A stretch of 64,000 nucleotides of DNA from the NCBI RefSeq assembly GCF_900199185.1, contig NZ_OBMI01000003.1, positions 682,001 through 746,000 on the forward strand, given 5' to 3'. Under the pieces are notes generated by a model. It was given only the letters and a program-made list of their open reading frames with translations, was not told the origin of the DNA and did not search any database. Position numbers and translations under genes: made by a program. The stretch comes from Sphingomonas guangdongensis (lineage in GTDB: Bacteria > Pseudomonadota > Alphaproteobacteria > Sphingomonadales > Sphingomonadaceae). Shown piece by piece: positions 15,801-24,252 of the stretch (position 1 is the stretch's first letter; every line of letters starts with the position of its first letter).

Positions 15801-17075
15801 AGCGCGCAGGCGTCCGCCCCCTTGTTCCGGCCGGTCACCACCGACGTGCGCGGCGAACGCCGGTTCATCTCGACCATCGCGCGGCGGCTGGATGCGCTTG
15901 GCGCGCTGACCCGGGGGCAACGGCAGACCGGCGGCCAGAACCTCTTCAACCCGGCCGACAACCTCGAGAACGACTATGCCAAGGACGCGCTCACGAATTG
16001 GTATCGGTTGCTGTTCGCCGGCAAGCTCCAGTCGATCACCTGCGCGGACTTCCAGGATCGATCCGGCCTCGCGCTGGAAGCAGAAGGCGGCGGCTTGCGC
16101 GACGATCTGCCGCCGATCCAGCGCTGGCTTAACCGGCTCCTCGCCTTTCCGATCGCGCTCCAGAATGCAATCTTCGAGGAGTATCTCGGGCTCGTCGAGG
16201 CACGGGTCGCCGCGGCACGCGAAGCCGGAACCCTCGATGTCGGTGTCGAGACGCTCCTCGTCGAGACACTGACGGTCAGCGATGATCGTATCCTGCGGAC
16301 CGATCCGTCGAGCGGCGCGACGAGCCATCTCCTCACCCTCAATCTCGAACGGCGGCCCCGGCCGCTACGACTGAAGGCGGTCCTGCGGCTCGCCGGGCGC
16401 GAAGGCGCTTGCCTCCTCGTCAACGATCGCTCGGGCCGCGCGGCGGTACGCCTTCATGCCCGGAGCCTTCTCACCGAGGACGGGCTGCCGCTCCGGCGCT
16501 ACGAGCTGGTCCGGCCCCTCCGCCGCGAGCATATCGGCCATGGTCAGTTCGAGGAAACACACTGGCGCCCCACCAACAGCACGGCCTTCGCCGCAGCATG
16601 GAACGCTGAGGTCGAGGAGGCGACGGCATCAACCCACACCGAGACGATGCATCTCGCGACCGGATTGCTCCTGCCGATCTGGGATGCTCTGCCCAATGAC
16701 CATGTCCAGGTGCTGCGGGTCGTCGACGAGAAGGGCCGGTCGTTCCTCGGCAGGCCCGTTCCCGCGGCCGCCGTCTCTGAGCTGGGTCGCCGGTTCGGTC
16801 TCGACCTCGACGGCGCCGTTCCGGTTCCCGCCTTGGTGTCGGGAGTGCTGGAGACCGGCCGGTCCTGTGCCATCCCCGGCACGCTCTCGGTCCAGCTGAA
16901 GCGCTCGCTGGTGGGTGGCGAACGGCGGCTCGAACTCGCCGGCTTCGATCCTGCCCGCCTCGGCGAACTCAAGGCGCTCGGCTGCTTCACCGAGATCATC
17001 CGCTATCAGACCCGATTATTCGTCCCCGTGACCCGGGCAGCGGAGGTCGTCGAGCGCCTGTCCATCGGCCAGTGA
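12858..17075 (+). CDS. Strawberry-notch-like helicase with N-terminal methylase-like domain
   Basis: A 1405-residue protein. Residues about 130-230 have EPSAGTG (137-143) and NPPF (202-205), the signatures of an N6-adenine-type methyltransferase fold. Then comes an SF2 NTPase with GDGTGAGKGR (from 469), DEAH (576-579) and SATGAS, followed by a long Strawberry-notch helicase C-terminal part (SDAGGTGRSYHA; GLGRTHRSAQASAP). Such proteins are a fixed component of large proteobacterial conjugative elements. The exact role in maintenance, transfer or defence is not known. Confidence 0.9.
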   Translation: MTAAALRLEAPADPVLAVAHRLGDFLQAGETIDARLLRDLLASATGRSAADGGWSMRHAYDALELAQVLWLASAGAGMDLSSPSVALDALIDLGRRLPTQTVRTEDQLAFQQFSTPAPIAWAMSVAAQLRSSDTVLEPSAGTGLLVWPAAKLGAALVLNEIDSGRRHCLELAFPQARISDHDGELLDDLLPVDVQADILLINPPFARSIGRPVDRHAAARHLHASLRRLKSGGRAVAIMPSWFDRQMLGSEATIRLDAVLPRGLYVKHGTGIAVRLLVLDKVPAPDKGQAELEMTGLPALLDAIQHLPARAGPSDPLPRTPSARLSLFRRPSQTSVAPRPQPGAAEPDGEQPIEVVTLDDPAPEGEPAGIYMAWRPSRLVLPGAAEHPTPLVESVAMGSIAAPKPAYQPRLPSSVVRQALLSAAQLETLVYAGGAFERDLPGRFVADEAGTDLKIAEDGTTYRQGFFLGDGTGAGKGRQIAGIIRDQSARGPRRHIWLSKNEALLEDARRDWSALGGMSLDVQPLSQWKLGTPITLDQGILFVTYPTLRSGREEVTRLQQILDWAGESFEGVIAFDEAHALANAAGGEGSRGRIKGSEQGLAGLRLQNRLPRARVLYVSATGASDVANLSYASRLGLWGPGTAFATREAFITGVRAGGIAAMELVARDLKALGLYTARALSFAGVEYDLLEHALTPEQVRVYDAYAEAWAIIHRNLGAALEATRVVDSASGSTLNANAKSSALSRFESVKQRFFAQLLLSAKLPSLLSAIATDLENGNAVVVQLVSTSEAMLDRRLADLDPAERETLEIDLSPREYVVDYLVRAFPTRQMRVFTDPDGNVRSEPMVDDQGHPVHCRAAIEARDSMVEQLCALPPVATALDAILERFGTDRVAEVTGRTRRLVLDRAGQQRLERRTPRSNLAEAQAFMDGTKKLLVFSDAGGTGRSYHACLKAKNQARRVHYLLEPGWRADAAIQGLGRTHRSAQASAPLFRPVTTDVRGERRFISTIARRLDALGALTRGQRQTGGQNLFNPADNLENDYAKDALTNWYRLLFAGKLQSITCADFQDRSGLALEAEGGGLRDDLPPIQRWLNRLLAFPIALQNAIFEEYLGLVEARVAAAREAGTLDVGVETLLVETLTVSDDRILRTDPSSGATSHLLTLNLERRPRPLRLKAVLRLAGREGACLLVNDRSGRAAVRLHARSLLTEDGLPLRRYELVRPLRREHIGHGQFEETHWRPTNSTAFAAAWNAEVEEATASTHTETMHLATGLLLPIWDALPNDHVQVLRVVDEKGRSFLGRPVPAAAVSELGRRFGLDLDGAVPVPALVSGVLETGRSCAIPGTLSVQLKRSLVGGERRLELAGFDPARLGELKALGCFTEIIRYQTRLFVPVTRAAEVVERLSIGQ

Positions 17076-17109
17076 GCAGTCGACACGACGACGCTCATCC
17101 TCTATTTAG

Positions 17110-17119
17110 GTGGTACCAC
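17110..17119. promoter_or_regulatory. Palindrome GTGGTACCAC, likely toxin-antitoxin operator
   Basis: A perfect 10-base palindrome 15 bases before the antitoxin start codon. Phd/VapB-type antitoxins autoregulate by binding such palindromes. Assignment is by position only. Confidence 0.45.
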
Positions 17120-17134
17120 TAGAAAGGATTGGTG

Positions 17135-17368
17135 ATGGAGCGGGCGATCACAGCGAGCGACGCGAACCAGCGCTTCTCCGAACTGCTCCGCGAGGTGCAG
17201 GAGGGCGAGAGCTTCGTCGTCACCTCGCGCGGTCGCCCCGTCGCCAAGGTCACGCCGGTTGACGATTTCGAGCGGCAAGGCCCCGAGATCGACGCTTTGC
17301 TCGACTTCCTCTCTGCCCTGCCCCGCCGCAGCGGCCAGGGCTGGCGACGCGAGGATCTGTACGAGTGA
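17135..17368 (+). CDS. Phd/YefM-type antitoxin
   Basis: A 77-residue protein with the prevent-host-death pattern: ITASDANQRFSELLREVQEGESFVVTSRGRPVAKVTPV. The C-terminal part (residues about 45-77) should wrap the toxin. The ATG at 17135 has GAAAGGA upstream. The stop overlaps the GTG start of the PIN toxin. The pair likely stabilises the element. Confidence 0.87.
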   Translation: MERAITASDANQRFSELLREVQEGESFVVTSRGRPVAKVTPVDDFERQGPEIDALLDFLSALPRRSGQGWRREDLYE

Positions 17369-17823
17369 GCCGTGTCGCGTTCGACACCAACGTCCTGGCC
17401 TATATCGCCGGGGTCGATCGCCATCCTGACGATGCGGCAAAGATCGACGCCAGCCGCGCGCTCCTGAGTCAACTACGGGGGCGGGCCTCGCTGATCGCCC
17501 CGGTCCAGGTCCTCGGCGAGCTCTACGTTGTCCTGAACCGATCGGGTGCCTCCCGCGAGGAAGCGCGTGAGACGGTGCTGCGCATGACCCGAGCATTCGG
17601 GACAGCGGACAGCAACAGCTCGGCCTTTCTCTCGGCGCTCGATCTCTCCAGCGCCCACCAGCTGCAGCTCTGGGACGCGCTGATCCTCAACGCCGCCGCC
17701 GAGGCAGGATGCGCGCTGCTCCTCTCCGAGGACATGTCGAGCGGCTTCGCGTGGCGCGGCACTGTCGTGATCAACCCCTTCGCCGCATCGCTCGACGAAC
17801 GCCTCAGCCGCCTGATCGCCTGA
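17365..17823 (+). CDS. PIN-domain toxin (VapC-like RNase)
   Basis: A 152-residue protein with the PIN acidic pattern: FDTNVLAYI near the start, Glu in VLGELYVVL, and LWDALILNAAAEAGCALLLSEDM at about 108-130. PIN toxins cleave RNA. The start is GTG overlapping the antitoxin stop (GTGA), giving coupled translation. No internal damage is seen, so it should be active. Confidence 0.88.
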   Translation: MSRVAFDTNVLAYIAGVDRHPDDAAKIDASRALLSQLRGRASLIAPVQVLGELYVVLNRSGASREEARETVLRMTRAFGTADSNSSAFLSALDLSSAHQLQLWDALILNAAAEAGCALLLSEDMSSGFAWRGTVVINPFAASLDERLSRLIA

Positions 17824-17925
17824 TCGCCTGATCGGGCATTCCCCGAACCGTTTGAGAGAGGAGGACGCGTCGGATGGCGCGAGCCGGCGTGAGCGCACGC
17901 GGGCTCGTCACCAGGAGTGAAGACG

Positions 17926-19929
17926 ATGATCCAGACTATCCCGCTTGCCAAGCTCGTGCCCTCCAAGCGCAATGTCCGCCGCCGAAGCGATGCCGCCGCC
18001 GACGCCCAGCTCCGTGCCGACATCGAAGCGCGCGGCCTGCTCCAGAACCTGATCGTGACTGCCAACAAGAAGCCGCGCGGCACCTTCGCGGTCGAGGCCG
18101 GTGGCCGTCGCCATGCCGCGCTGAAGGCGCTTGCCGAGGAGGGCAAGCTCGCCGCCGACTTCGCGGTGCCCTGCCTCGTGCTCGACGATCTCGGCAGCGC
18201 GGTGGCCGAAGCGAGCCTGGCCGAGAACTTCCAGAAGCTGGCGCTGAACCCGGCGGACGAATGCCTCGCCTTCCAGCATTTCATCGAACAGGGTTCGGAC
18301 GTCGACGGCGTGGCCCGCCGGTTCGGCGTTACCGTGCGGTTCGTCGAAGGCCGCCTCCGGCTCGCGAGCCTCGCGCCGGTCGTGTTCCAGGCACTCGCCG
18401 ACGGCGTGATCACTCTCGACATCGCCAAGGCCTATGCCTCGACTCCCGACCGGGAGCGCCAGGCGCATGTCTTCGACCAGATGAGCCGTGGCTATGGCGG
18501 GGCGCACCCGGACAGCATCCGGCGCATGATGACGCAGGCGACCGTCTCCGCCGCCGATCCGCGCGCCCGGCTTGTCGGCGAGGACGCCTACCTCGCAGCG
18601 GGCGGCCGCATCGACCGCGATCTCTTCGCCGACGACACCTCTACCCGCTGGCTCGACATCGCCATCCTCGAACGGCTCGCCAACGAGAAGATGGACGAGG
18701 CCGCCGCGACGCTCGCCGCTGAAACCGGCTATGCCTGGATCCGCCCAACGCTCGACCGCTATGTCGACTGGCAGCAGACCGAAGGTCTCGAGCGGGTCGA
18801 GCTCGAGCCCGCGGCGCTGACCGACAGCGAGCAGGAGCAGGTTGCAACGCTTGAGGCTCAGGCAGCGGACAAGATCGCCCTGCTGGAAGACGAGGCGAGC
18901 AGCGACGAGGACCGTGCACAGGCCGAAGTCGAGCTCGAGACCATCGAGAAGGCGGTCGAGGCGATCACCGACAAGCCGCCGGTGCTCGACGAGGCGCTTC
19001 GACCCCAGATCGGCGCCTTCCTCGTCCTCGGCCCCGACGGCACGCCGCGGCTGCACCAGACGCTCTACGTCGAGCGGACGCCGCAGGAAGAGAATGGGCC
19101 CGACGATGCCGATCACGAGGCGGGCGAGCCTGCCCCTCGGGCCGTCGGTCTCTCGCAGCGACTGACCGACGAGCTTGCCATCCAGCGCCGCGATATCCTC
19201 GCGGTCCATGTCGCGGCCGATCCCGACTTCGCGCTCGATCTCGCGATCTTCCTGATGGTCGACCGCAAGCCCGGCCACGGAGTGGAGCGGTACGGCTCGT
19301 CGCTCAGCGCCCGGCCGCCGCAGGAGCCGGTGATCGGGCTCAAGACACCCGAAGCGCCCGCCACCCTCGCCCGGGTGGAAGCCGGCCAGGCGCTCGATCG
19401 CGGCTGGACCACTCTCGATAGCGCCGAGGCGCGGTTCGACGCCTTTCGCGCGCTCGGGCCCGACGAACGAGCGGCGTGGCTCGGCCACGCGGTTGCCGAC
19501 AGTCTCGAGGCGAGCGTTGCGGGCACGGGCACTGGCGGCTGCCGCTTCCACGATCATCTGGGCCATCTGCTCGACATCGACGTCGCCGCCTGGTGGCGGC
19601 CAACCGCGGCAAACTTCTTCGACAAGGTCACCAAGCCCGTCATGTTCGACGCTCTTGTCGAGATCGACGGACCCGCACTTGCCGCGCGCTACGGCAATGC
19701 CAAGAAGGCCGACCTCGCCGCCGCCTGCGAGAAGATCTGTGCTGGCGACTTCATCGGCGAGGTCAGCACCAAACAGGCGGCACGGGCGTGGCTGCCGGCC
19801 GCAATGCGCTTCGCACCCGAACTTGCCCGGCAAGCTGAAGGCGATCCGGCCACGCTGCCGGACGAAGCGGACGCCAGCGCGACCGAGCTCGATCATGCCA
19901 GCGACGTGATCGACCGCGACGCTGCCTGA
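17926..19929 (+). CDS. ParB/RepB-like partition protein with long C-terminal region
   Basis: About 667 residues. The N-terminal ParB nuclease-like domain has LAKLVPSKRNVRR, a GGRRHAAL box (VEAGGRRHAALKAL) and SLAENFQKLALNPADE; an HTH follows (DVDGVARRFGVTVRFVEGRLRLA). The C-terminal 400 residues include an acidic coiled region (about 290-350) and unknown domains. ATG 17926 is preferred over GTG 17917 because GGAG lies 8 bases upstream. No ParA is next to it, typical of the ParB-like proteins of conjugative elements, whose role may be regulatory rather than partition. Confidence 0.85.
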   Translation: MIQTIPLAKLVPSKRNVRRRSDAAADAQLRADIEARGLLQNLIVTANKKPRGTFAVEAGGRRHAALKALAEEGKLAADFAVPCLVLDDLGSAVAEASLAENFQKLALNPADECLAFQHFIEQGSDVDGVARRFGVTVRFVEGRLRLASLAPVVFQALADGVITLDIAKAYASTPDRERQAHVFDQMSRGYGGAHPDSIRRMMTQATVSAADPRARLVGEDAYLAAGGRIDRDLFADDTSTRWLDIAILERLANEKMDEAAATLAAETGYAWIRPTLDRYVDWQQTEGLERVELEPAALTDSEQEQVATLEAQAADKIALLEDEASSDEDRAQAEVELETIEKAVEAITDKPPVLDEALRPQIGAFLVLGPDGTPRLHQTLYVERTPQEENGPDDADHEAGEPAPRAVGLSQRLTDELAIQRRDILAVHVAADPDFALDLAIFLMVDRKPGHGVERYGSSLSARPPQEPVIGLKTPEAPATLARVEAGQALDRGWTTLDSAEARFDAFRALGPDERAAWLGHAVADSLEASVAGTGTGGCRFHDHLGHLLDIDVAAWWRPTAANFFDKVTKPVMFDALVEIDGPALAARYGNAKKADLAAACEKICAGDFIGEVSTKQAARAWLPAAMRFAPELARQAEGDPATLPDEADASATELDHASDVIDRDAA

Positions 19930-19946
19930 GCGGCACGCGGCATTCT

Positions 19947-19980
19947 GGGGCGGCCTCCACCGGAGGTCGCCCCTTTGTCT
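19947..19980 (+). terminator. Rho-independent terminator after parB-like gene
   Basis: GGGGCGGCCTCC pairs with GGAGGTCGCCCC (12 pairs, one G-U) across a 3-base loop, followed by TTTGTCTT. It lies 17 bases after the stop codon. Confidence 0.75.
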
Positions 19981-20055
19981 TCGGCTTCGCGAGAGAGGGG
20001 AGACGGCTGTCGCCGGGGCGAGCCGATCCGGCTCGTGATCGAAAGGAGCCGCGCG

Positions 20056-20970
20056 ATGCGCCACAGCCGATCCACCCCGCCGACCAGCCCCGCCGAGACA
20101 ATTACCAACGTTATAATCGAACGCCTGAAGGCCGGCGTCAGGCCCTGGCGCCAACCCTGGACCGGCGGTCCTGTCTCCCGGCCGTTGCGCGTCTGCGGAA
20201 CGCCGTATCGAGGGGTCAACGTCATCTGGCTCTGGATGGCGGCACAAGCACGCGGCTTCGGCTCGCCGACCTGGATGACCTACCACCAGGCAGAGCTGCT
20301 CGGAGCCCAGGTGCGCAAGGGCGAGCGCGGCACGATCGCCATCTTCTACAGAAGCTATACCAAGGAGATTGAGGATCCCGCGACGGGCGAGCGCGAAGAC
20401 GAGGCGCGCCGCGTGCTGAAGAGCTTTACCGTCTTCAACGTCGACCAGATCGAGGGGCTGCCCGAGCGGTTCCGGCCCGAGCCCTCGGCCTTGCCCGAGC
20501 CGAGCGCGCGTGACCGCGAGCTCGACGCCTTCTTCGCTGCCATCCCGGCGTCGCTGCGCCACGGCGGCGGCGAGGCCTATTACATGCCCTCGACCGACCA
20601 GATCACCATGCCGGAGGTGTCGCAGTTCCGGACGCGCGACCTCTACCGGTCGACGCTGGCGCATGAGCTTGCGCACTGGACCGGGCACCGAAGCCGGCTG
20701 GACCGCTCGCTGAGTGGTCGCTTCGGGAGCGACGCTTACGCCGTCGAGGAACTGGTCGCCGAGCTCGCCTCGGCGATGATCGGCGCCGAACTTGGGCTGC
20801 CAGTCGACCATCTCGACGATCATGCGAGCTACCTCGGCAGCTGGCTCAAGGTCCTCAAGACCGATGCCCGCGCGATCCTAACCGCGGCCGCGAAGGCCGA
20901 GGAGGCCTCCGCCTATCTGCTGAAGCTCGGCGGCGCCGAGCGCCCCGCCGAGCTCTCGCTCGCCGCCTGA
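20056..20970 (+). CDS. ardC: ArdC-type antirestriction protein (ssDNA-binding and zincin domains)
   Basis: A 304-residue protein. The N-terminal ArdC domain (about residues 10-120) starts with ITNVIIERLKAGVRPWRQPW and carries YRGVNVIWLWMAA and GERGTIAIFYRSY. The C-terminal zincin peptidase has HELAHWTGH with following YAVEELVAELASAM. ArdC proteins protect incoming single-stranded DNA and inhibit restriction during conjugation. Start chosen at ATG 20056 with AAAGGAG nine bases ahead. Confidence 0.88.
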   Translation: MRHSRSTPPTSPAETITNVIIERLKAGVRPWRQPWTGGPVSRPLRVCGTPYRGVNVIWLWMAAQARGFGSPTWMTYHQAELLGAQVRKGERGTIAIFYRSYTKEIEDPATGEREDEARRVLKSFTVFNVDQIEGLPERFRPEPSALPEPSARDRELDAFFAAIPASLRHGGGEAYYMPSTDQITMPEVSQFRTRDLYRSTLAHELAHWTGHRSRLDRSLSGRFGSDAYAVEELVAELASAMIGAELGLPVDHLDDHASYLGSWLKVLKTDARAILTAAAKAEEASAYLLKLGGAERPAELSLAA

Positions 20971-21034
20971 CCCGCGCCCTCTCGGCGGCCCGCAGCGCTC
21001 GCCGCTGTACCTCCTCTCCTCAGGAGATTTCCTC

Positions 21035-21679
21035 ATGACCTACGACGTCGGCTACCGCTTCGCGCAGGCGCTCGATCCGAGCGGCCTCGACACCATCGCT
21101 GCCTGCCTCCACGCCATCCAGGCCGCTGCCAAGGACTGCCGGAACGCCGGCAAGCCGTTCGAGTCCGACCCTGCCGTGGTGCTGCTCGCCCAGCACCTTG
21201 GAGCTGTCGCGACGACCACGATGCCGGATCGGCCGGCCCTTCGCACGCTCTGCGGCGATGCTTTGGCCGAGATCGCGCGCACCCCGCTGCTCACCCTGCT
21301 CGCGGCGCGCGGCGTCGACCATGACGCTGACGCCAAGCGGACCTTCCACACGGAAGCACGACGGGCGCTGAAGCGGCTTGCCGACGCGCTGCACCTCGAG
21401 CGCGGCCGATACGACATTCGCGTCTGTGCTGGCGGTCCAGCGGTGTCGGGCGAGGTCATCCTCCACGGGGACGAGCTCTACTGCCAGGTCTCGATCGGCG
21501 GCTTCGGGCCGGGCGAGATCCTGTTCCGCCGCTGCCGCGGCCGGTCCGACTATGTCGGCGAGCGCAACCATTGGGCTCGCATGACCGAGCTGGTCGACCA
21601 CGTTCGGCTGGCGGCACGGATTGCGCGCGAGATCGGGCTGGCATGCTTGCCTGAAAGCCAGCCGAGGCTCGTCGCCTGA
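21035..21679 (+). CDS. Conserved hypothetical protein of the mobile core
   Basis: A 214-residue soluble protein with no recognised motif. The first 110 residues are helical and Ala-rich; the C-terminal half (VCAGGPAVSGEVILHGDELYCQVSIGGFGPGEILFRRCRGRSDYVGERNH) looks like a beta-rich fold. An AGGAGATTTCCTC ribosome site precedes the ATG. It sits between ardC and the DUF2493 gene in the same direction, so a role in element establishment is possible. Function unknown. Confidence 0.75.
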   Translation: MTYDVGYRFAQALDPSGLDTIAACLHAIQAAAKDCRNAGKPFESDPAVVLLAQHLGAVATTTMPDRPALRTLCGDALAEIARTPLLTLLAARGVDHDADAKRTFHTEARRALKRLADALHLERGRYDIRVCAGGPAVSGEVILHGDELYCQVSIGGFGPGEILFRRCRGRSDYVGERNHWARMTELVDHVRLAARIAREIGLACLPESQPRLVA

Positions 21680-21712
21680 GAGCCGGATACGAGGTCCGGC
21701 CAGTGCCGCGGT

Positions 21713-21848
21713 GCGGGCGCGAGAGGCCCTCTACCCGCCGGCGATCCAGGCGCAACCCGCCCGCCTGCGGCCCGTGTTGCCTCGCCTGGGCTGGCGCCCT
21801 CGCGAGGCGGCCCGCGCCAGCCTTGTCGGGGGGTGGCGCCCGGCCCTG
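21713..21848. repeat. Intergenic repeat element, copy 1
   Basis: The 231-base gap 21680-21910 holds no gene but five collinear blocks shared with 24253-24358: GCGGGCGCGAG, CAACCC, GGCCCGTGTTGC (21769-21780), CCCGCGCCAGCCT (21811-21823) and CCCGGCCCTG. Here the middle spacer is 30 bases. The centre can fold because GGCTGGCG matches CGCCAGCC. Confidence 0.6.
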
Positions 21849-21910
21849 ATGCCGCCGGGTGGGAGGGCACGCGTCGCCGCAGATCCGCGGCGTCTGACAG
21901 GAGACCTCTC

Positions 21911-22882
21911 ATGCCGACCACCCTTGCCGCCCAGCTCGCTGCGCTCGAACTCGGGCATCTCTCGATCGCCAGCGATCCCGGGGCGCGTCTCCTCGCCCGA
22001 CCCGAGCCGGAAGCAATCGACCAGACGCTCGCAGCCGTCTGGTCAGACCTGTTCGCGCTGTTCACCGACACCATCCTCGAGGACCAGGCCGAGGAGCTCG
22101 GCTGGGGTTTCGTGAACCTCTTCCATCGCGCCGCTGCCAAGGCCTCGACCCGCATCGACCGGGCGACCGACGAGATCCGGCTGCTGCTCGCGACCAACGA
22201 CGGCTCGGAGGTCCACACCGCTGAACTCGAACAGCAGGTCGAGCGCGCGCAAGCGGCCGAAGGCGAGATGCTGGCGCTGGAGGCACTCCGCGAAACGGCG
22301 GCCGCGCTCTACCTCGCCGAGACCGGATCGTCCTGGAAGCCGGCCGGCGGCTCGCGGCTCAGCCACGATGCGCTGAGCACCTCCGCTGTGGTCCAGGGAC
22401 GCGAGTTCCTGAAGGCCCGCGCCGAAGGCAAGCGCCGGGCCGCGATGCCCGAGGGCACGCCCGTCGTCTTTGCCGGCGGGCGGCTGAGCTTCGGCAGCGC
22501 GGACGATGCCAAGGCCTATGGCGATGCAATCTGGCGCACGCTCGACCGGGTGCGCGCCAATGTCGCGGACATGGTCCTCGTCCATGGGGGCGACGGCAAG
22601 GGTGCCGACCGGCTCGCGGCGTCATGGGCCGAGCGTCACAAGGTGCCGCAGATCGCGTTCAGCCTCGACACCCGGCTCGGCGCCCGGGCAGGCTTCCGCC
22701 GCAACGAGCAGATGCTCGGGTTGAAACCGCGCTACGTCGTCGCTTTTGCCGGCAACGGCGTGCTGGAGCGGCTCGTCATCCAGGCCAAGGAGCGCGGGAT
22801 TGCCGTCGTCGACCGGCGTGGTCCGCTCGGCACCAACCCCAAGCACCACGCCCGTACCTCGGGCGAAGCGGTCGCGGCTTGA
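21911..22882 (+). CDS. DUF2493 (SLOG-like) domain protein
   Basis: A 323-residue protein. The N-terminal 200 residues are helical; the C-terminal DUF2493 domain (about 205-320) has PVVFAGGRLSFGSADDA, DMVLVHGGDGKGADRLAASWA and RAGFRRNEQMLGLKPRYVVAF. This is a Rossmann-like SLOG relative thought to bind nucleotide ligands. ACAGGAG precedes the ATG. It is a standard member of sphingomonad mobile cores, of unknown role. Confidence 0.85.
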   Translation: MPTTLAAQLAALELGHLSIASDPGARLLARPEPEAIDQTLAAVWSDLFALFTDTILEDQAEELGWGFVNLFHRAAAKASTRIDRATDEIRLLLATNDGSEVHTAELEQQVERAQAAEGEMLALEALRETAAALYLAETGSSWKPAGGSRLSHDALSTSAVVQGREFLKARAEGKRRAAMPEGTPVVFAGGRLSFGSADDAKAYGDAIWRTLDRVRANVADMVLVHGGDGKGADRLAASWAERHKVPQIAFSLDTRLGARAGFRRNEQMLGLKPRYVVAFAGNGVLERLVIQAKERGIAVVDRRGPLGTNPKHHARTSGEAVAA

Positions 22883-22890
22883 ACCCTTTC

Positions 22891-22916
22891 GGGCGCCGCT
22901 TCGGCGGCGCCCTTCT
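22891..22916. terminator. Hairpin terminator between convergent genes
   Basis: GGGCGCCGC, loop TTCG, GCGGCGCCC, then TTCTT. It lies 8 bases after the DUF2493 stop and 14 bases from the end of the convergent DUF2161 gene. Confidence 0.8.
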
Positions 22917-22929
22917 TCGCGGCTGCAGG

Positions 22930-23628
22930 CTATGCCGCTTTCTGCTCCGGGGTCGACGACGAGCTCTTCTCGCTCTCGCCGATCGCGAGCCGGCCACTCT
23001 CGGACAGCGCATAGAGCCCCTTCTCCACGCGCTCGAACCAGCCATAAACGTTGCGCAGCAGGATAGCGCCCGCATCCTCCGCGAGCCCGCGCAGCTCCCT
23101 CGGGCGCTTCGGTCCATCCCGCATCGCCTCGGCGCACGCGATCGTGCGCTGGCGATACGCCGTCATGATCGGCTGGCGGGTCGATCCACCCTGGGTCGGG
23201 TCGCCCTTCCGACGGCGATGCTCGGCCACCAGCCGCCGTCGCTGCGGCAGGTTGGGACGCGGTCGGTAGGTCGCAGGCTCGGCGAGCACGGTGACCGTGC
23301 CGAGCCGCAGGTCGACCGCGAGCAGGCCCAGCCCCAGCAACCGGCAGAGCCGATGCACCCGGCGGTCCTGGTCGCGGCCGCGGCGCGTGGCCGACACCGC
23401 GACATAGACGATGTCGGACGAGCGCGTCCGTTCGACCGCCTGCAGCAGCAGCTCCAGCGAGAAGGACAGCTTGAGCTCGGTGACGACCACGAGCGGCGGC
23501 TCGCCAGGTGCCAGCCCAACGATGTCGCAGCCGCAGATCTCTCCCTTCACCTCGAACCCATGACGCTCGAGGAAGCGCTTGATCGGCGCATAGAGCGCGG
23601 TCTCGCTGACAGGCTTGATCAGGGACAT
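22930..23628 (-). CDS. DUF2161 PD-(D/E)XK-type phosphodiesterase
   Basis: A 232-residue protein. Nuclease-like core: YAPIKRFLERHGFEVKGEICGCDIVGLAPGEPPLVVVTELKLSFSLELLLQAVER, where GCDIV and ELK fit the D...ExK metal site. The C-terminus has a winged-helix-like KRPRELRGLAEDAGAILLRNVYGWFERVEKGLYAL. The family is annotated as putative phosphodiesterase/restriction-like nuclease. Start ATG 23628 has GAGGA upstream. It runs against the neighbouring genes. Confidence 0.85.
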   Translation of the reverse strand: MSLIKPVSETALYAPIKRFLERHGFEVKGEICGCDIVGLAPGEPPLVVVTELKLSFSLELLLQAVERTRSSDIVYVAVSATRRGRDQDRRVHRLCRLLGLGLLAVDLRLGTVTVLAEPATYRPRPNLPQRRRLVAEHRRRKGDPTQGGSTRQPIMTAYRQRTIACAEAMRDGPKRPRELRGLAEDAGAILLRNVYGWFERVEKGLYALSESGRLAIGESEKSSSSTPEQKAA

Positions 23629-23733
23629 TCCGTCCTCACTAGCTCGCTCCCTTGCCGCCTCAAACCGCTCGCCTGTGGGCGCCGCTCCGCTGCAGGGTGG
23701 CCTGTCGTTCACGCTTGCGTAAGAGCATCGGCG

Positions 23734-24189
23734 ATGATCCCGCTTCTGCTCCTCGCCAGCGTCGTCGCCCCCGGCGCCACCTTCACCTGCACACCCGTCG
23801 CGGTCTGGGACGGGGACGGTCCGATCTGGTGTGCGGAAGGGCCGCGCATTCGGCTGGAAGGCATCGCCGCCCGCGAGATGGACGAGACCTGCCGGCCAGG
23901 ACATCCCTGTCCTCGCGCCAGCGGTCGCGCCGCACGCGACCATCTCGTCGCCCTTCTGGGCGGGGTCCGCGGCACGCTCCGCACCGGGCACATCGTGGTC
24001 CGTGGTTCCCCTCTCACCTGCGTGTCGAACGGCTCCGCGAAGGGCAGTCGGACCGGCGCCTTGTGCCGTTCACCCGACGTCGGCGACCTCTCCTGCGCGA
24101 TGGTCCGGGACGGCTATGCGCTGGCGTGGGCCCGCTACGGCGGAAACCGTCTGTGTCGATCGGCGCGAACCTCCAGTACCAGACGTTAG
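23734..24189 (+). CDS. Secreted thermonuclease-like (SNase) protein
   Basis: A 151-residue protein with a short signal peptide (residues 1 to about 15). It has the SNase pattern VAVWDGDGPIWCAEGPRIRLEGIAAREMDE, an Arg in the ASGRAARDHLVALLGG helix and DLSCAMVRDGYALAWARYGG. Six cysteines suggest disulfides. This type is common next to ssb in proteobacterial conjugative elements. It may digest DNA in the periplasm. Start is uncertain by a few codons. Confidence 0.78.
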   Translation: MIPLLLLASVVAPGATFTCTPVAVWDGDGPIWCAEGPRIRLEGIAAREMDETCRPGHPCPRASGRAARDHLVALLGGVRGTLRTGHIVVRGSPLTCVSNGSAKGSRTGALCRSPDVGDLSCAMVRDGYALAWARYGGNRLCRSARTSSTRR

Positions 24190-24252
24190 CACTTTCGGGC
24201 GCCCGCGATCCGGCCGGGTCAGGACCATTCCCATCGACTGCTCACCCCTATG

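Noticed and set aside
14685..16328. 547-codon open frame on the minus strand
   Set aside because: Antisense to the Strawberry-notch helicase; no motif.
17908..20823. 971-codon open frame on the minus strand
   Set aside because: It is antisense to the ParB-like and ArdC genes, which have clear motifs and ribosome sites. Long antisense frames are expected in such G+C-rich DNA; the translation shows no family motif.
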